Assembly: GCF_002869965.1 (NCBI RefSeq)
Contig: NZ_PEBS01000011.1
Coordinates: forward strand, 1-64,000
Length of the DNA stretch: 64,000 bases
Direction: 5' to 3'
Origin: Janthinobacterium sp. ROICE36
GTDB lineage: Bacteria > Pseudomonadota > Gammaproteobacteria > Burkholderiales > Burkholderiaceae_D
The first letter of the stretch is position 1, and every line of letters begins with the position of its first letter. Under the pieces are notes generated by a model. That model did not search any database and had not been told where the DNA came from. It saw nothing but the letters and a program-made list of their open reading frames with translations. Shown here piece by piece: positions 25,611-35,000 of this stretch. The translations under genes and the position numbers were made by a program.

Positions 25611-26609
25611 ATGCAGATGAAAACCATGTTCGTCGCGCTGTGCGCGGCCATCGGCGCCACCGCCGGCGTCCACGCTTACGCGCAAGCCCCCATCGTCATC
25701 AAATTCAGCCACGTTGTGGCGACAGACACGCCGAAGGGCCAGGCCGCCGAGCGCTTCAAGCAACTGGCCGAGAAAGCCACGAACGGCAAGGTCAAGGTCG
25801 AACTGTACCCGAACAGCCAGCTATACAAGGACAAGGAAGAACTCGAAGCGCTGCAGCTGGGTGCCGTGCAGATGCTGGCGCCATCGCTGGCCAAGTTTGG
25901 CCCGCTGGGGGTGAAGGAATTTGAAGCCTTCGACCTGCCCTACATTTTCCCCAGCAAGACGGCGCTGTACAACGTCACCGAAGGCGAAATCGGCAAGAGC
26001 CTGCTGAAGAAACTGGAACCCAAGGGTATCACGGGCCTGGCCTACTGGGACAATGGCTTCAAGGTGATGTCGGCCAACAAGCCGCTGCACAGCCCGGCCG
26101 ACTTCAAGGGCTTGAAAATGCGCATCCAGTCGTCCAAGGTACTCGACGCGCAGATGCGCGCGCTGGGCGCCAATCCGCAAGTGCTGGCCTTCTCGGAAGT
26201 GTATCAGGCGCTGCAAACGGGCGTGGTCGACGGCACGGAAAATCCGCCTTCGAATATGTACACGCAAAAGATGCATGAAGTGCAAAAGCACGTGACCGTG
26301 TCCAACCACGGTTACCTGGGCTACGCCGTCATCGTCAACAAAAAGTTCTGGGATGGCTTGCCACCCGATATTCGTGCACAGCTGGAAAAAGCCATGCGCG
26401 AGGCCACCACGTTTGAAAAAGCCATCGCCCAGCGCGACAACGACCAGGCCCTCGACGCCATCAAGAAATCGGGCAAGACGCAAATCTATACGCTGACGGT
26501 GCAAGAGCAGGCCGAGTGGCGCAAGGCCCTGGCGCCCGTGCAGAAGGCCATGGAGGGGCGCATCGGCAAGGATCTGATCTCCGCCATCAACAAGGAAAGC
26601 GCGAAGTAA
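25611..26609 (+). CDS. dctP: TRAP transporter C4-dicarboxylate-binding protein
   Basis: This 332-residue periplasmic protein has a signal peptide ending AYAQA and the DctP fold. Visible segments are IVIKFSHVVATDTPKG at the N-terminus, ELYPNSQLYKDKEELEALQLGAVQM, and the substrate-binding Arg in GLKMRIQSS. It also has VFSEVYQALQTGVVDGTENP-type sequence near residue 200. It captures succinate, malate or fumarate for the DctQM permease. A strong upstream AGGAGA ribosome-binding site precedes the ATG. A hairpin separates it from dctQ, which favours excess of the binding protein. Confidence 0.95.
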   Translation: MQMKTMFVALCAAIGATAGVHAYAQAPIVIKFSHVVATDTPKGQAAERFKQLAEKATNGKVKVELYPNSQLYKDKEELEALQLGAVQMLAPSLAKFGPLGVKEFEAFDLPYIFPSKTALYNVTEGEIGKSLLKKLEPKGITGLAYWDNGFKVMSANKPLHSPADFKGLKMRIQSSKVLDAQMRALGANPQVLAFSEVYQALQTGVVDGTENPPSNMYTQKMHEVQKHVTVSNHGYLGYAVIVNKKFWDGLPPDIRAQLEKAMREATTFEKAIAQRDNDQALDAIKKSGKTQIYTLTVQEQAEWRKALAPVQKAMEGRIGKDLISAINKESAK

Positions 26610-26616
26610 ACAGCGC

Positions 26617-26638
26617 CGCCGCACCGCCTGGTGCGGCG
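26617..26638 (+). terminator. Intercistronic hairpin after dctP
   Basis: CGCCGCACC, loop GCCT, GGTGCGGCG: a 9-bp perfect stem followed by only TT. It is more likely a partial terminator or mRNA-stabilising structure that makes dctP more abundant than dctQM than a full stop, because the transporter genes continue downstream on the same strand. Confidence 0.6.
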
Positions 26639-26725
26639 TTCAGGGGCATCCCTGTCTCTCTGTCGCAACAGCGTCTGCGCGTCCTGCGCGGGTGCTGGCG
26701 TCCCCGCATTCTTTGAAAGTCCACC

Positions 26726-27298
26726 ATGAAATTTCTGGATCACCTGGAAGAGTGGCTGATCGCGTCCCTGATGGGCGCCGCCACCATCATCATTTTCGTC
26801 GCGGTCGTGCACCGCTACCTGTCCGGCTTGCCGATACCGGGGCTGCAAGACTTCCTGATACAAATCAATACCAGCTGGGCCCAGGAGCTATGTATCTATA
26901 TGTTCGTTTGGATGGCCAAGTTCGGCGCCGCGTACGGCGTGCGCACCGGCATACACGTGGGTGTCGATGTGCTGATCAATCGCATGAATCCCCGCTGGCG
27001 CGACCGTTTCATCGTCTTCGGCCTGGCCGCCGGCGCCCTTTTTACGGGCATCGTCGGGACCCTGGGCGCCAGTTTCGTGTGGTCGATCGGCCACACGGAC
27101 CAGACCTCAGCCGACATGGAGGTGCCGATGTGGCTGGTGTACCTGGCCGTGCCGCTGGGTTCCTACCTGATGTGCTTCCGCTTCCTGCAAGTCATGGTGC
27201 ATTTCATTAAGACGGGTACCCTGCCGAAACACGACCATTCGCATGTCGAAGGGCTGGAAGAAGAACTGACGGCTGAAGAAAAAGGAGCCAAGGCATGA
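26726..27298 (+). CDS. dctQ: TRAP transporter small permease subunit
   Basis: The 190-residue protein has four predicted membrane segments. DctQ-family marks are the TM1 region LIASLMGAATIIIFVAVVHRY, WAQELCIYMFVWMAKFGAAYGVR, and HVGVDVLINRM. It has an acidic C-terminal tail (GLEEELTAEEKGAKA). It partners DctM in sodium-driven dicarboxylate import. Its stop overlaps the dctM start by 4 bp (ATGA). Confidence 0.93.
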   Translation: MKFLDHLEEWLIASLMGAATIIIFVAVVHRYLSGLPIPGLQDFLIQINTSWAQELCIYMFVWMAKFGAAYGVRTGIHVGVDVLINRMNPRWRDRFIVFGLAAGALFTGIVGTLGASFVWSIGHTDQTSADMEVPMWLVYLAVPLGSYLMCFRFLQVMVHFIKTGTLPKHDHSHVEGLEEELTAEEKGAKA

Positions 27299-28575
27299 AC
27301 GCGCTGATCATATTTGTGTTGCTGCTGGGCTTGATGCTGACCGGCATGCCGATTTCCATCTCGCTGGGCCTGACGGTGCTCACCTTCCTGTTCACCATGA
27401 CCAGCGTACCCATCGAATCGGTGGCCCTGAAGATTTTCACGGGTATCGAGAAGTTCGAGATCATGGCCATTCCGTTCTTCATTTTGGCAGGCAACTTCCT
27501 CACGCATGGCGGGGTGGCGCGGCGCATGATCAATTTCGCCAGCTCCATGGTGGGCCACTGGCATGGCGGCCTGGCGCTGGCCGGCGTGATGGCGTGCGCG
27601 TTGTTTGCCGCCGTCTCCGGCTCCAGCCCCGCCACCGTGGTGGCGATCGGTTCCATCACCCTGCCGGCCATGGTCAAGCAGGGCTATCCACGGGGCTTTG
27701 GCGCCGGCGTCATCACCACCTCGGGCGCGCTGGGCATTTTGATACCGCCGTCGATCGTGATGGTGATGTATTCGGTCAGCACGAACACCTCCGTGGGCAA
27801 GCTGTTCATGGCGGGTGTGATTCCCGGCATGATGCTGGCCATGCTGCTGGGCCTGACCACCTGGTTTTTGGCGCGCAAGAACAACTATCCACGCATGAAA
27901 AAAGCCAGCTGGGGCGAGCGCTTCGTGACGTTCAAGAAAAGCGCCTGGGGCTTGCTCTTGATCGTCATCGTCATGGGCGGTATCTATTCGGGCGCCTTCA
28001 CGCCGACGGAAGCGGCTGCCATGGCTGCCGTGTACGCCTTCATCATCGCCGTCTTCGTCTACAAGGACTTGAAGATCAAGCAAGTCGGCAAGGTCTTGCT
28101 CGATTCGGCCGCCATGTCGGCGATGCTGTTGTATATCATCACCAATGCCGTGCTGTTCTCGTTCCTGATGACCAGCGAAAACATCCCGCAAGCGATGGCC
28201 GAGTGGATCACGGGCAAGGGCCTGGGCGTGATCAGCTTCCTGCTGGTGGTCAACGTGCTGCTGTTGGTGGCTGGTAACGTTATGGAACCGTCGTCGATCG
28301 TGCTGATCATGGCACCGATTTTGTTCCCCGTGGCCATGAAGCTGGGCATCGATCCTGTGCACTTCGGTATCTTGATCGTGGTCAATATGGAGGTGGGCAT
28401 GTGCCATCCACCTGTGGGCCTGAACCTGTATGTGGCGTCCGGCATTACCAAAATGGGCATTTCCGAATTGACCGTGGCCGTGATGCCATGGCTGCTGACG
28501 ATGCTGGCCTTCCTGGGGTTGATTACCTACGTACCACAAATCTCGCTGTGGCTGCCAAATTTAATTTACAACTAA
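27295..28575 (+). CDS. dctM: TRAP transporter large permease subunit
   Basis: This 426-residue, roughly 12-helix transport subunit shows the DctM hallmarks: AIPFFILAGNFLTHGGVARR, ALFAAVSGSSPATVVAIGSI, GILIPPSIVMVMYSV and GAFTPTEAAAMAAVYA. It ends VGMCHPPVGLNLYVA. With DctP and DctQ it forms a secondary, sodium-coupled C4-dicarboxylate importer. No intrinsic terminator is obvious directly after it; the next structured element is the RNA candidate at 28686. Confidence 0.95.
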   Translation: MNALIIFVLLLGLMLTGMPISISLGLTVLTFLFTMTSVPIESVALKIFTGIEKFEIMAIPFFILAGNFLTHGGVARRMINFASSMVGHWHGGLALAGVMACALFAAVSGSSPATVVAIGSITLPAMVKQGYPRGFGAGVITTSGALGILIPPSIVMVMYSVSTNTSVGKLFMAGVIPGMMLAMLLGLTTWFLARKNNYPRMKKASWGERFVTFKKSAWGLLLIVIVMGGIYSGAFTPTEAAAMAAVYAFIIAVFVYKDLKIKQVGKVLLDSAAMSAMLLYIITNAVLFSFLMTSENIPQAMAEWITGKGLGVISFLLVVNVLLLVAGNVMEPSSIVLIMAPILFPVAMKLGIDPVHFGILIVVNMEVGMCHPPVGLNLYVASGITKMGISELTVAVMPWLLTMLAFLGLITYVPQISLWLPNLIYN

Positions 28576-28685
28576 AACAGTTGTCCCCGTCATGGTGCAA
28601 AAAAAGTCGATACTGCCGAATAAATGCGCTATGATGGGCAGCCTTAGGGGGAAACACGTCGTTGCATATACGCTCCGCTAGCAAG

Positions 28686-28890
28686 GCTGAAATACAGAAT
28701 TGGTCACAAAGTTGGTGGGGGAGTGGTCTATAAAAACGGTATTGATACCGGGGATATATTGAGGAGACACACGTTTCACAGAAGTTGTTGAGTCATAGCT
28801 GTTTGCGGCCACAAGCCTGCACCGGCGGACCCAAACGACCGGGAACGTGAAGCAATATTTGAAGCGCACCGACTGGTGCGCTTTTTTTTC
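28686..28890 (+). ncRNA. Candidate structured small RNA (6S-like rod) with terminator
   Basis: The 425-bp gap between dctM and ogt holds no credible gene but folds by hand into a long rod. GCT-G-AAATA (28686-28694) pairs with TATTT-GA-AGC (ending 28865), then TTG-G-TCAC pairs with GTGA-AG-CAA, then GTT-GGT with ACC-ggg-AAC. Further in are the hairpin CGGTA-TTGA-TACCG and a CACGTTTC/GGGAACGTG helix that competes with part of this. The closed length is about 180 nt, the size and rod shape of 6S RNA. A TATGAT -10-like box is at 28630-28635. Identity as 6S is not proven; a leader for ogt is the alternative. Confidence 0.45.
28862..28889 (+). terminator. Strong intrinsic terminator upstream of ogt
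   Basis: AAGCGCACC, loop GACT, GGTGCGCTT: a 9-bp perfect stem running into eight T residues. It ends a plus-strand transcript before ogt, most likely the RNA candidate just upstream rather than dctM itself. Confidence 0.85.
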
Positions 28891-29000
28891 GTGCGCGGGA
28901 AACGTCCGCCCACCTGGCTGCAGACGGTGCATAATCGCCAGAGCGCAGCATCGTGTGCTTGCGGGTTGTATATTTGCCACACTTGAACTTTGATTAGCAG

Positions 29001-29501
29001 ATGAAAAAACAACAGGGCAGTGAGCTGTTCAGCGCCATCGTGGCCGCGCCATTCGGCGCCATGGGCGTGCGTGTGCAGGACGGCCGGTTGCGCGAACTGG
29101 TCTACCTGCGGCCCCACTTCGCCGAAAAAGACGCCCAGGATGCCGTTTCAGCGCTGGCGTGCGTGCAGCTGGCGCGCTATTTCGTCGACCCCGATCATGT
29201 CTTCGACCTGCCGCTGGCCGCGCTGGGCAGCGCCTTCCAGCAACGCGTGTGGGCGGCCATCGCCGGCATCCCGCGCGGCCAGGTGCGCACGTATGGCGAT
29301 GTGGCGCGCCTGATCGGCTCGGCGCCGCGCGCCGTCGGCCAGGCCTGCGGCGCCAACTGGTATCCCGTGCTCATTCCCTGTCACCGTGTCACGGCCGCTG
29401 GCGGCCTGGGCCGCTTTGCCCACCACGACGATGCCAGCGGTTTTCACCTGGGCGTGAAGCGCTGGCTGCTGGCGCATGAAGGGGTCGAGGGTTACGCATG
29501 A
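29001..29501 (+). CDS. ogt: Methylated-DNA--protein-cysteine methyltransferase
   Basis: This 166-residue suicide enzyme removes alkyl groups from O6-alkylguanine. The acceptor is Cys127 in the motif IPCHRV. The DNA-binding helix segment FQQRVWAAIAGIPRGQVRTYGDVAR and RAVGQACGANW are also present. There is no Ada regulatory domain, so it is the Ogt/AGT stand-alone type. It overlaps the xerD start by 4 bp. No clear Shine-Dalgarno sequence precedes the ATG. Confidence 0.94.
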   Translation: MKKQQGSELFSAIVAAPFGAMGVRVQDGRLRELVYLRPHFAEKDAQDAVSALACVQLARYFVDPDHVFDLPLAALGSAFQQRVWAAIAGIPRGQVRTYGDVARLIGSAPRAVGQACGANWYPVLIPCHRVTAAGGLGRFAHHDDASGFHLGVKRWLLAHEGVEGYA

Positions 29502-30415
29502 TGAACAGTCTGCTGGCGCCGGACAACACTACCCTGATCGATGAATTCTGCGACAGCCTGTGGCTGGAAGACGGCTTGTCGAAAAACTCGCTGGACGCCT
29601 ACCGGCGCGACATGCGTTTGTTTTCGCGCTGGCTGGAAGTGGCGCGGCCCGGACGCGACAACCTGTACGAGGTGTCCACGGCTGACATTGAAGCGTATTT
29701 TGCCGCGCGCCACGACGAGAGTAAGGCGACGTCGTCGAACCGGCGCCTGTCCGTGCTCAAGCGTTTTTACCAGCTGGCCTTGCGGCAAAAACATATCGCG
29801 GCCGACCCGTGCCTGAAGATGGTGTCGGCCAAGCAGCCGGCGCGCTTCGTGCATACCTTGAGCGAAGCGCAGGTGGAAGCGCTGCTGGCGGTGCCCGACG
29901 TGAGCACGCCTCTGGGCCTGCGCGAGCGCACGATGCTGGAACTCATGTACGCGAGCGGCTTGCGCGTGTCGGAACTGGTGGACTTGACATCCGTGGAGCT
30001 GAGCCTCAACGATGGCGTACTGCGCATCACGGGCAAGGGCAGCAAGACGCGTCTGGTGCCGTTCGGTGAGCAGGCGCGGCTGTGGATCGAGCGTTACCTG
30101 AAGGAGGCGCGCGGCGTCATCCTCGACGGCCAGATGGACGATGCGCTGTTCGTCACGCGGCGCGGCGGTGCCATGACGCGGCAGATGTTCTGGGTCATCA
30201 TCAAGAAACACGCGCTGAGCGCCGGCATCACGGCGCCGCTGTCGCCGCATACCCTGCGCCACGCATTCGCCACCCATTTGCTGAACCATGGAGCAGACTT
30301 GCGTGTTGTGCAATTGTTATTGGGGCACTCCGATATTTCCACCACGCAAATTTATACGCATGTGGCCCGTGAACGGCTGAAACTGCTGCATGCGCAGCAT
30401 CATCCGCGCGGCTAA
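29498..30415 (+). CDS. xerD: Site-specific tyrosine recombinase XerD
   Basis: The 305-residue recombinase has the core-binding SAM-like domain (FCDSLWLEDGLSKNSLDAYRRDM) and the catalytic domain. Catalytic residues are Arg in YASGLRVSEL, Lys in TGKGSKTRLVP, HTLRHAFATHLLNHGADLR, His in LLGHSDISTT and Tyr286 in QIYTHVARERL. With XerC it resolves chromosome dimers at dif. Length and full conservation favour the housekeeping XerD rather than a mobile-element integrase. It is coupled to ogt by an ATGA overlap. Confidence 0.94.
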   Translation: MMNSLLAPDNTTLIDEFCDSLWLEDGLSKNSLDAYRRDMRLFSRWLEVARPGRDNLYEVSTADIEAYFAARHDESKATSSNRRLSVLKRFYQLALRQKHIAADPCLKMVSAKQPARFVHTLSEAQVEALLAVPDVSTPLGLRERTMLELMYASGLRVSELVDLTSVELSLNDGVLRITGKGSKTRLVPFGEQARLWIERYLKEARGVILDGQMDDALFVTRRGGAMTRQMFWVIIKKHALSAGITAPLSPHTLRHAFATHLLNHGADLRVVQLLLGHSDISTTQIYTHVARERLKLLHAQHHPRG

Positions 30416-30495
30416 ACATTTGGTGTTTGGTCCAATTACGTCATAATGTGCCTTATGTGCTTATCTGTAACATCTAAAAACTAAAGAGGTAGTAA

Positions 30496-30690
30496 ATGGC
30501 CAAGACAAATTTCCAATACGAAAAACGGCAAAAAGAGCTGGAAAAGAAGAAGAAAGCCGAGGAAAAAGCCAGGCGCAAGCTGGAAGCGAAGAACAATCCC
30601 AAGCCGGCCGACGGCAGCGAGGGTGAAGAGCCGGAAGCGGACGATGCCGATGATGACGCCGAAGGCGACGCGCCCGCCCAGGCGCAGTAA
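30496..30690 (+). CDS. Small highly charged conserved protein
   Basis: This 64-residue product begins MAKTNFQYEKRQKELEKKKK, a Lys/Glu-rich probable helix, and ends in an Asp/Glu/Ala-rich disordered tail. AGAGG stands 8 bases before the ATG. Short proteins with the same start are, to my recollection, common in Burkholderiales genomes, but no function is known. It has a good RBS and balanced charge blocks, so it is likely real. Confidence 0.8.
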   Translation: MAKTNFQYEKRQKELEKKKKAEEKARRKLEAKNNPKPADGSEGEEPEADDADDDAEGDAPAQAQ

Positions 30691-30756
30691 TTCCCCGTTC
30701 CTGATGACCGGTGCGGCATCGCCGCGCCGGTATCTCCTCGTTCCACCTTCCCTCCG

Positions 30757-32034
30757 CTATAAGCTCGGCCGCTGGCCGATGGCCAGTTGCAGCTGCGTGC
30801 TGGCGATGGCCGCATCGGCGCGCGCCTGCAGATAGCCCTGGTAAGCGTCATCGGCTGAACGCTGCGCCGCCAGCCATTCCAGCAGCGACGCATTGCCTTT
30901 GACGTAAGACAAACGCATGCCATCGACCACTTTTTGCGCATCGACCAGCACGCCGTCGCGGTAGCGCGCCAGCCGGTCCTGCGCTGCGCGCAATTGCCGC
31001 TGCGCCGTGCGCACTTGCGTTTCCGCCTGCAGTTCCGCCTGGCGCAAGGCCAGCATCGCCTGTGTCACGCCCGCTTCGGCCTGCACCACGTCGCCCTTGT
31101 CGCGTCGCGACAGGGGGATGGGGATGGCCAGCGAGAGGGTGAGGGCGCGCGAGCGCGGTGATCCGTCGACGGGATTGCCGCTGCCGTCGATGCCGTCATG
31201 GTAGCCGCGCGCGGCGGCAAGGCCGAGCGTGACGGTGGGATCGACGGCGCGGTTGGCGCGCACCAGCGCCGCGCCATCGCGCAGATTGTCCAGGGTGGCG
31301 CGGGCGATGCGCACGTCGCTGCGCGCGCCGAGTGCCTGCGCCACCAGCACGCTGTCATCCCTGTCTGCCTGCGCGGCGAAGTCGCAGGCCAGTTGCGCGT
31401 CCGGAAACAGGGCGTCGAACTGGCGCCCCAGCGGCGGCGACAGGGCCAGCATGGCGCTATTGGCCTCGCTGCGCGCCTGCGCCAGGTCGGCCTGGAACTG
31501 GTCGCGTTCCACGCGCGATTGCAGCAGTTCGATACCGCTCACGTCGCCGGCCTTGCGCCGCACGGTGTTCGCTTCCACCAGCGTCGACAGGGCCGCCATG
31601 GTCTGCTGCTTGCGCGCGGCGACTTCGCGCGTGCGGCACGCTTGCGTGAACGCGGCGGCGGCGGTGCCATACAGCTCGCTCCTGAAGCCGGCCACCGTCT
31701 CTTCGGCCAGTGCGACACTGCTCTGCGCCGCCTTTAAGCGCGCGGCGCGCTTGCCGCCTGTCTCGATGGCCATGCTGATGGCCGGGTTCCACGTGACGGG
31801 ACGGTGCTCGATGCTGCGCACCGTCTCGCGCGTGGCGCCCAGGGTGAATTCGGGGTCGGGGCGCAGGCCGGCGATGCCGATGCCTGCCTTGGCCGAGCCT
31901 ATGTTTTCGCGCTGCGCCTGCAGTTCCAGGCTGTTGGATTCGACGGCGCTCAGGTAGGTCTCAAAGCTCAAGGGGGCGGCAATGGCGCAGGGCGCGATCA
32001 GCCAGGCCGCCAGCAGTACATTAAAACGTGTCAT
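30757..32034 (-). CDS. Outer-membrane efflux channel, TolC/CzcC family
   Basis: The 425-residue protein has a signal peptide (LLAAWLIAPCAIAA) and two repeated coiled-coil OEP domains. Typical segments are EANTVRRKAGDVSGIELLQSRVERDQFQADLAQAR and QAEAGVTQAMLALRQAELQAETQVRTAQRQL. It is the third gene of the minus-strand efflux operon after the adaptor (35115) and pump (32021). Its start overlaps the pump stop by 14 bp. It would give the periplasm-spanning exit duct for metal export. Confidence 0.9.
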   Translation of the reverse strand: MTRFNVLLAAWLIAPCAIAAPLSFETYLSAVESNSLELQAQRENIGSAKAGIGIAGLRPDPEFTLGATRETVRSIEHRPVTWNPAISMAIETGGKRAARLKAAQSSVALAEETVAGFRSELYGTAAAAFTQACRTREVAARKQQTMAALSTLVEANTVRRKAGDVSGIELLQSRVERDQFQADLAQARSEANSAMLALSPPLGRQFDALFPDAQLACDFAAQADRDDSVLVAQALGARSDVRIARATLDNLRDGAALVRANRAVDPTVTLGLAAARGYHDGIDGSGNPVDGSPRSRALTLSLAIPIPLSRRDKGDVVQAEAGVTQAMLALRQAELQAETQVRTAQRQLRAAQDRLARYRDGVLVDAQKVVDGMRLSYVKGNASLLEWLAAQRSADDAYQGYLQARADAAIASTQLQLAIGQRPSL

Positions 32035-35000
32035 GGTTCACTCCTTTGTCGGTCAGGCGTTTTTGTCTGTGCGCCTCGATCAGGTAATACAGGGCCGGCA
32101 ACAGCAGCAGGGTCAGTGCGGTCGCCGTCACCAGTCCGCCCACCACCACAGTGGCGAGCGGGCGCTGCACGTCGCTACCCAGGCCGCTTGCCAGCATGGC
32201 GGGCGTCAGGCCCAGGGCGGCCACGGTAGCCGTCATCAGCACGGGGCGCATGCGGTCGCGCGCGCCTTCCAGCACGGCCTCGCGCAAGCTCCTGCCTTCG
32301 TCGGCGCGCAGGCGGTTGATTTGCGCCAGCATCAGAACGGCATTCAATACCGCCACGCCGAACAGGGCGATGAAGCCCACCGCGCTCGAGACATTCAAGG
32401 TCATGCCGCGCAGGTGCAGTGCGGCCAGGCCCCCGAGCATGGCCAGCGGCACGGCCAGCAAGACCAGCGCGGGCTGTCGCAGGTTGCGGAACTGGCCAAA
32501 CAGCAGCAAAAACATGGCGCCCAGGGTCATCGGCAGGATCAGGGCCAATCGGCTTTGCGCGCGCTGCAGGTTTTCGAACTGGCCGCCCCATTCGACGCTG
32601 ATGCGCTGGTGCTCGTTTGCCACCGCTTGCGCCACCAGGGGACGCGCTTCGGCCAGCAGGCCGGCCAGGTCGCGCCCACGGGCATTCAGGCGCACGATGA
32701 TGTGGCGCCGTCCCATTTCGCGCACGATCACGCTTTCGCCCGAGGTAGTGCTGATGCTTGCCACCTGCGCCAGCGGAATCCTGGCGCCGTTGGCGGCGGT
32801 GAGCATCAGTTTGGCGATGGCATCCGGGTCGGAGCGCGCGGCGGGCGGGAAGCGCACGGCGATGTCGTAGCTTTTCTCGCCCACGTAGAGCTGGCCGATG
32901 GGCGCGCCGCCGATGCCGGTGGAAATCAGGTCGGCCACGTCGGCCGCGTTGATGCCGTAGCGGGCCGCCTTTGCCCTGTCCAGTTCCACTTTCAGGTTGG
33001 GCAGCGGCGGCTCCACGTCCACCGCCACGTCGGAGGCGCCCGGGACGCCTTTCAATACGTGCGCCACTTTGCCGGCGATACGGCGCACTTCGTCGAGGTC
33101 GTTGCCGAAGATTTTCACCGTCAGGTCGCTGTGCGCGCCCGATAATTTGTCCTGCACGCCATCGATCATCGGCTGCATGAAGGCCACCGTATAGCCGGGC
33201 ATGCGCGCGAAACGCTGGTTCATTTTCGCGATCAGTTGCTGCTTGCTCAGGCCCGACTTCCAGCTTTTGTACGGATGCAGGCCTACGCTGGCCTCGATGT
33301 GCGACGGCGTCCAGTAATCGGTGCCGTCGTCGTTGCGCCCTGTCTGCGTGTCGATGGTCGACACTTCCGGGAACTCCAGCGCGGCGCAGCGCAGTTCACT
33401 GGCCATCTCGGAGGCCTTGTCGAGGGTAATCCCGGGCGGCATCTGCACTTGCAGCCACAAGGAGCCTTCATCGAGGTATGGTAAAAAGTCGCGCCCGATG
33501 CTGCCGCCCAAGATGACAAGCGCTGCGAGCGATCCTGCGCACACCATCGCTACCCAGCGCTTCTTGCCCACCATGCGTTCGAGGAAGCGGCCATATGCTG
33601 CTGCCAGCTGTTCCAGCACGCGGTGATGGAAGGTGCGGCGCGGCTTGCGCAAGGCCAGCCAGGCCAGGCCCGGAATCAGCACCAGCGCCACCACCAGCGC
33701 GCCCACCAGCGCCGCGCCCACCGCATACGCCATCGGCGAGAACAGCTTGTATTCGATGCGCTGGAAGGCGAACAGGGGCAAGTAGGCGGCGATGATGACG
33801 GCCATGCCGAACATGATGGGGCGCGCCACCTGCAGGGTCGACGCTATGGCGTCCTGCAAGGTAAGGGGCCGTTCCTGCTCGCGCTCGCGGCGGCGCAGCA
33901 TGTTTTCCAGCACCACCACGGAACCGTCGACGAGTATGCCGAAGTCGATCGCCCCCAGGGACAGCAAGTTGGCGGGAATTTTAAAATGGTGCATGAAGAT
34001 GAAGGCGATCAGCAGTGCCAGCGGGATCGTCAGCGCGACGATGGCGGCCGCGCGCGGGCTGCCCAAAAACAGCAGCAGCACCAGGGCGACCAGCAGCATG
34101 CCTTCCCCCAAGGTATAACTGACCGTGTGCAGGGTGGCGTCGATCAGCGCGCTGCGGTCCAGGTAGGGCACCACTTTCACATCCTTTGGCAGCACATAGG
34201 CGTTCAATTCATCTACGGCCGCATGGATGCCCGCCAGCGCCTCGGACGGATTGAAATCCTTCAGCAGCAGGGTGATGCCTTCGATGGTGTCGGGATTGTT
34301 GTCCTTGCCGAGGATGCCGCGCCGCTCCACGTTGCCGTAGGCGAGCTTGCCGAGGTCCTTCACCAGCACGGGCACGCCGTCCTTGCTGCTGACGACGACA
34401 TTGCCCATGTCGCCCAGCGAGTGCAGCAAGCCCACGCCGCGCACCACGTACGATTGCTGGCCGCGGTCGATGACGCTGCCGCCACCGCTGATGTTGTTGG
34501 CATTGATGGCGTCCTTGACCTGCGCCAGCGAGATGCCGTAGCTGTCCAGTTTTGCGGGATCGAGTTCCAGCATGAACTGCGTGGTGAGACCGCCGAAATT
34601 GCTGACGTCCGCCACGCCGCGCACCTGCTGCAGGCGCGGTATCACGGTCCAGAACTGCAGCTCGGACAGTTCGCGCAAGGAGCGTGTTGTCGATTCCAGC
34701 GTGTAGCGGTAGATTTCGCCCGTTGGCGAGGTGTAGGGATCGAGCCCCGGCTTGGCGTCGTACGGCAGGTTCACTCTGGCGAGCCGCTCCTGCAGCCGTT
34801 CGCGCGTGAAGTAGCCATCGCTGCCATCTTCGAACACCACCGTGATCAGCGACAGCGCGAACAGGCTGCGCGTGCGCAGCACGTGCATGCCTGGAGTGCC
34901 GAGCAGGGCGCGCTCCAGTGGTATCGTGATCTGCTGCTCGATTTCCTCGGCGCCCAGGCCCGGCACCTGCGTGACGATTTGCGAGGTGACGTCGGCGATG

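Noticed and set aside
27163-28539. A His-rich 458-codon minus-strand frame over dctM
   Set aside because: It mirrors dctM codons; the histidine and glutamine richness comes from reverse-complemented membrane-protein codons.
28686-28890. The structured RNA as tmRNA, RNase P RNA or SRP RNA
   Set aside because: No tag-peptide frame, no encoded CCA end, and none of the conserved RNase P or SRP core sequences were found.
29498-30415. The tyrosine recombinase as a mobile-element integrase
   Set aside because: Length, all catalytic motifs and the ogt context match housekeeping XerD; there are no att sites or cargo genes.
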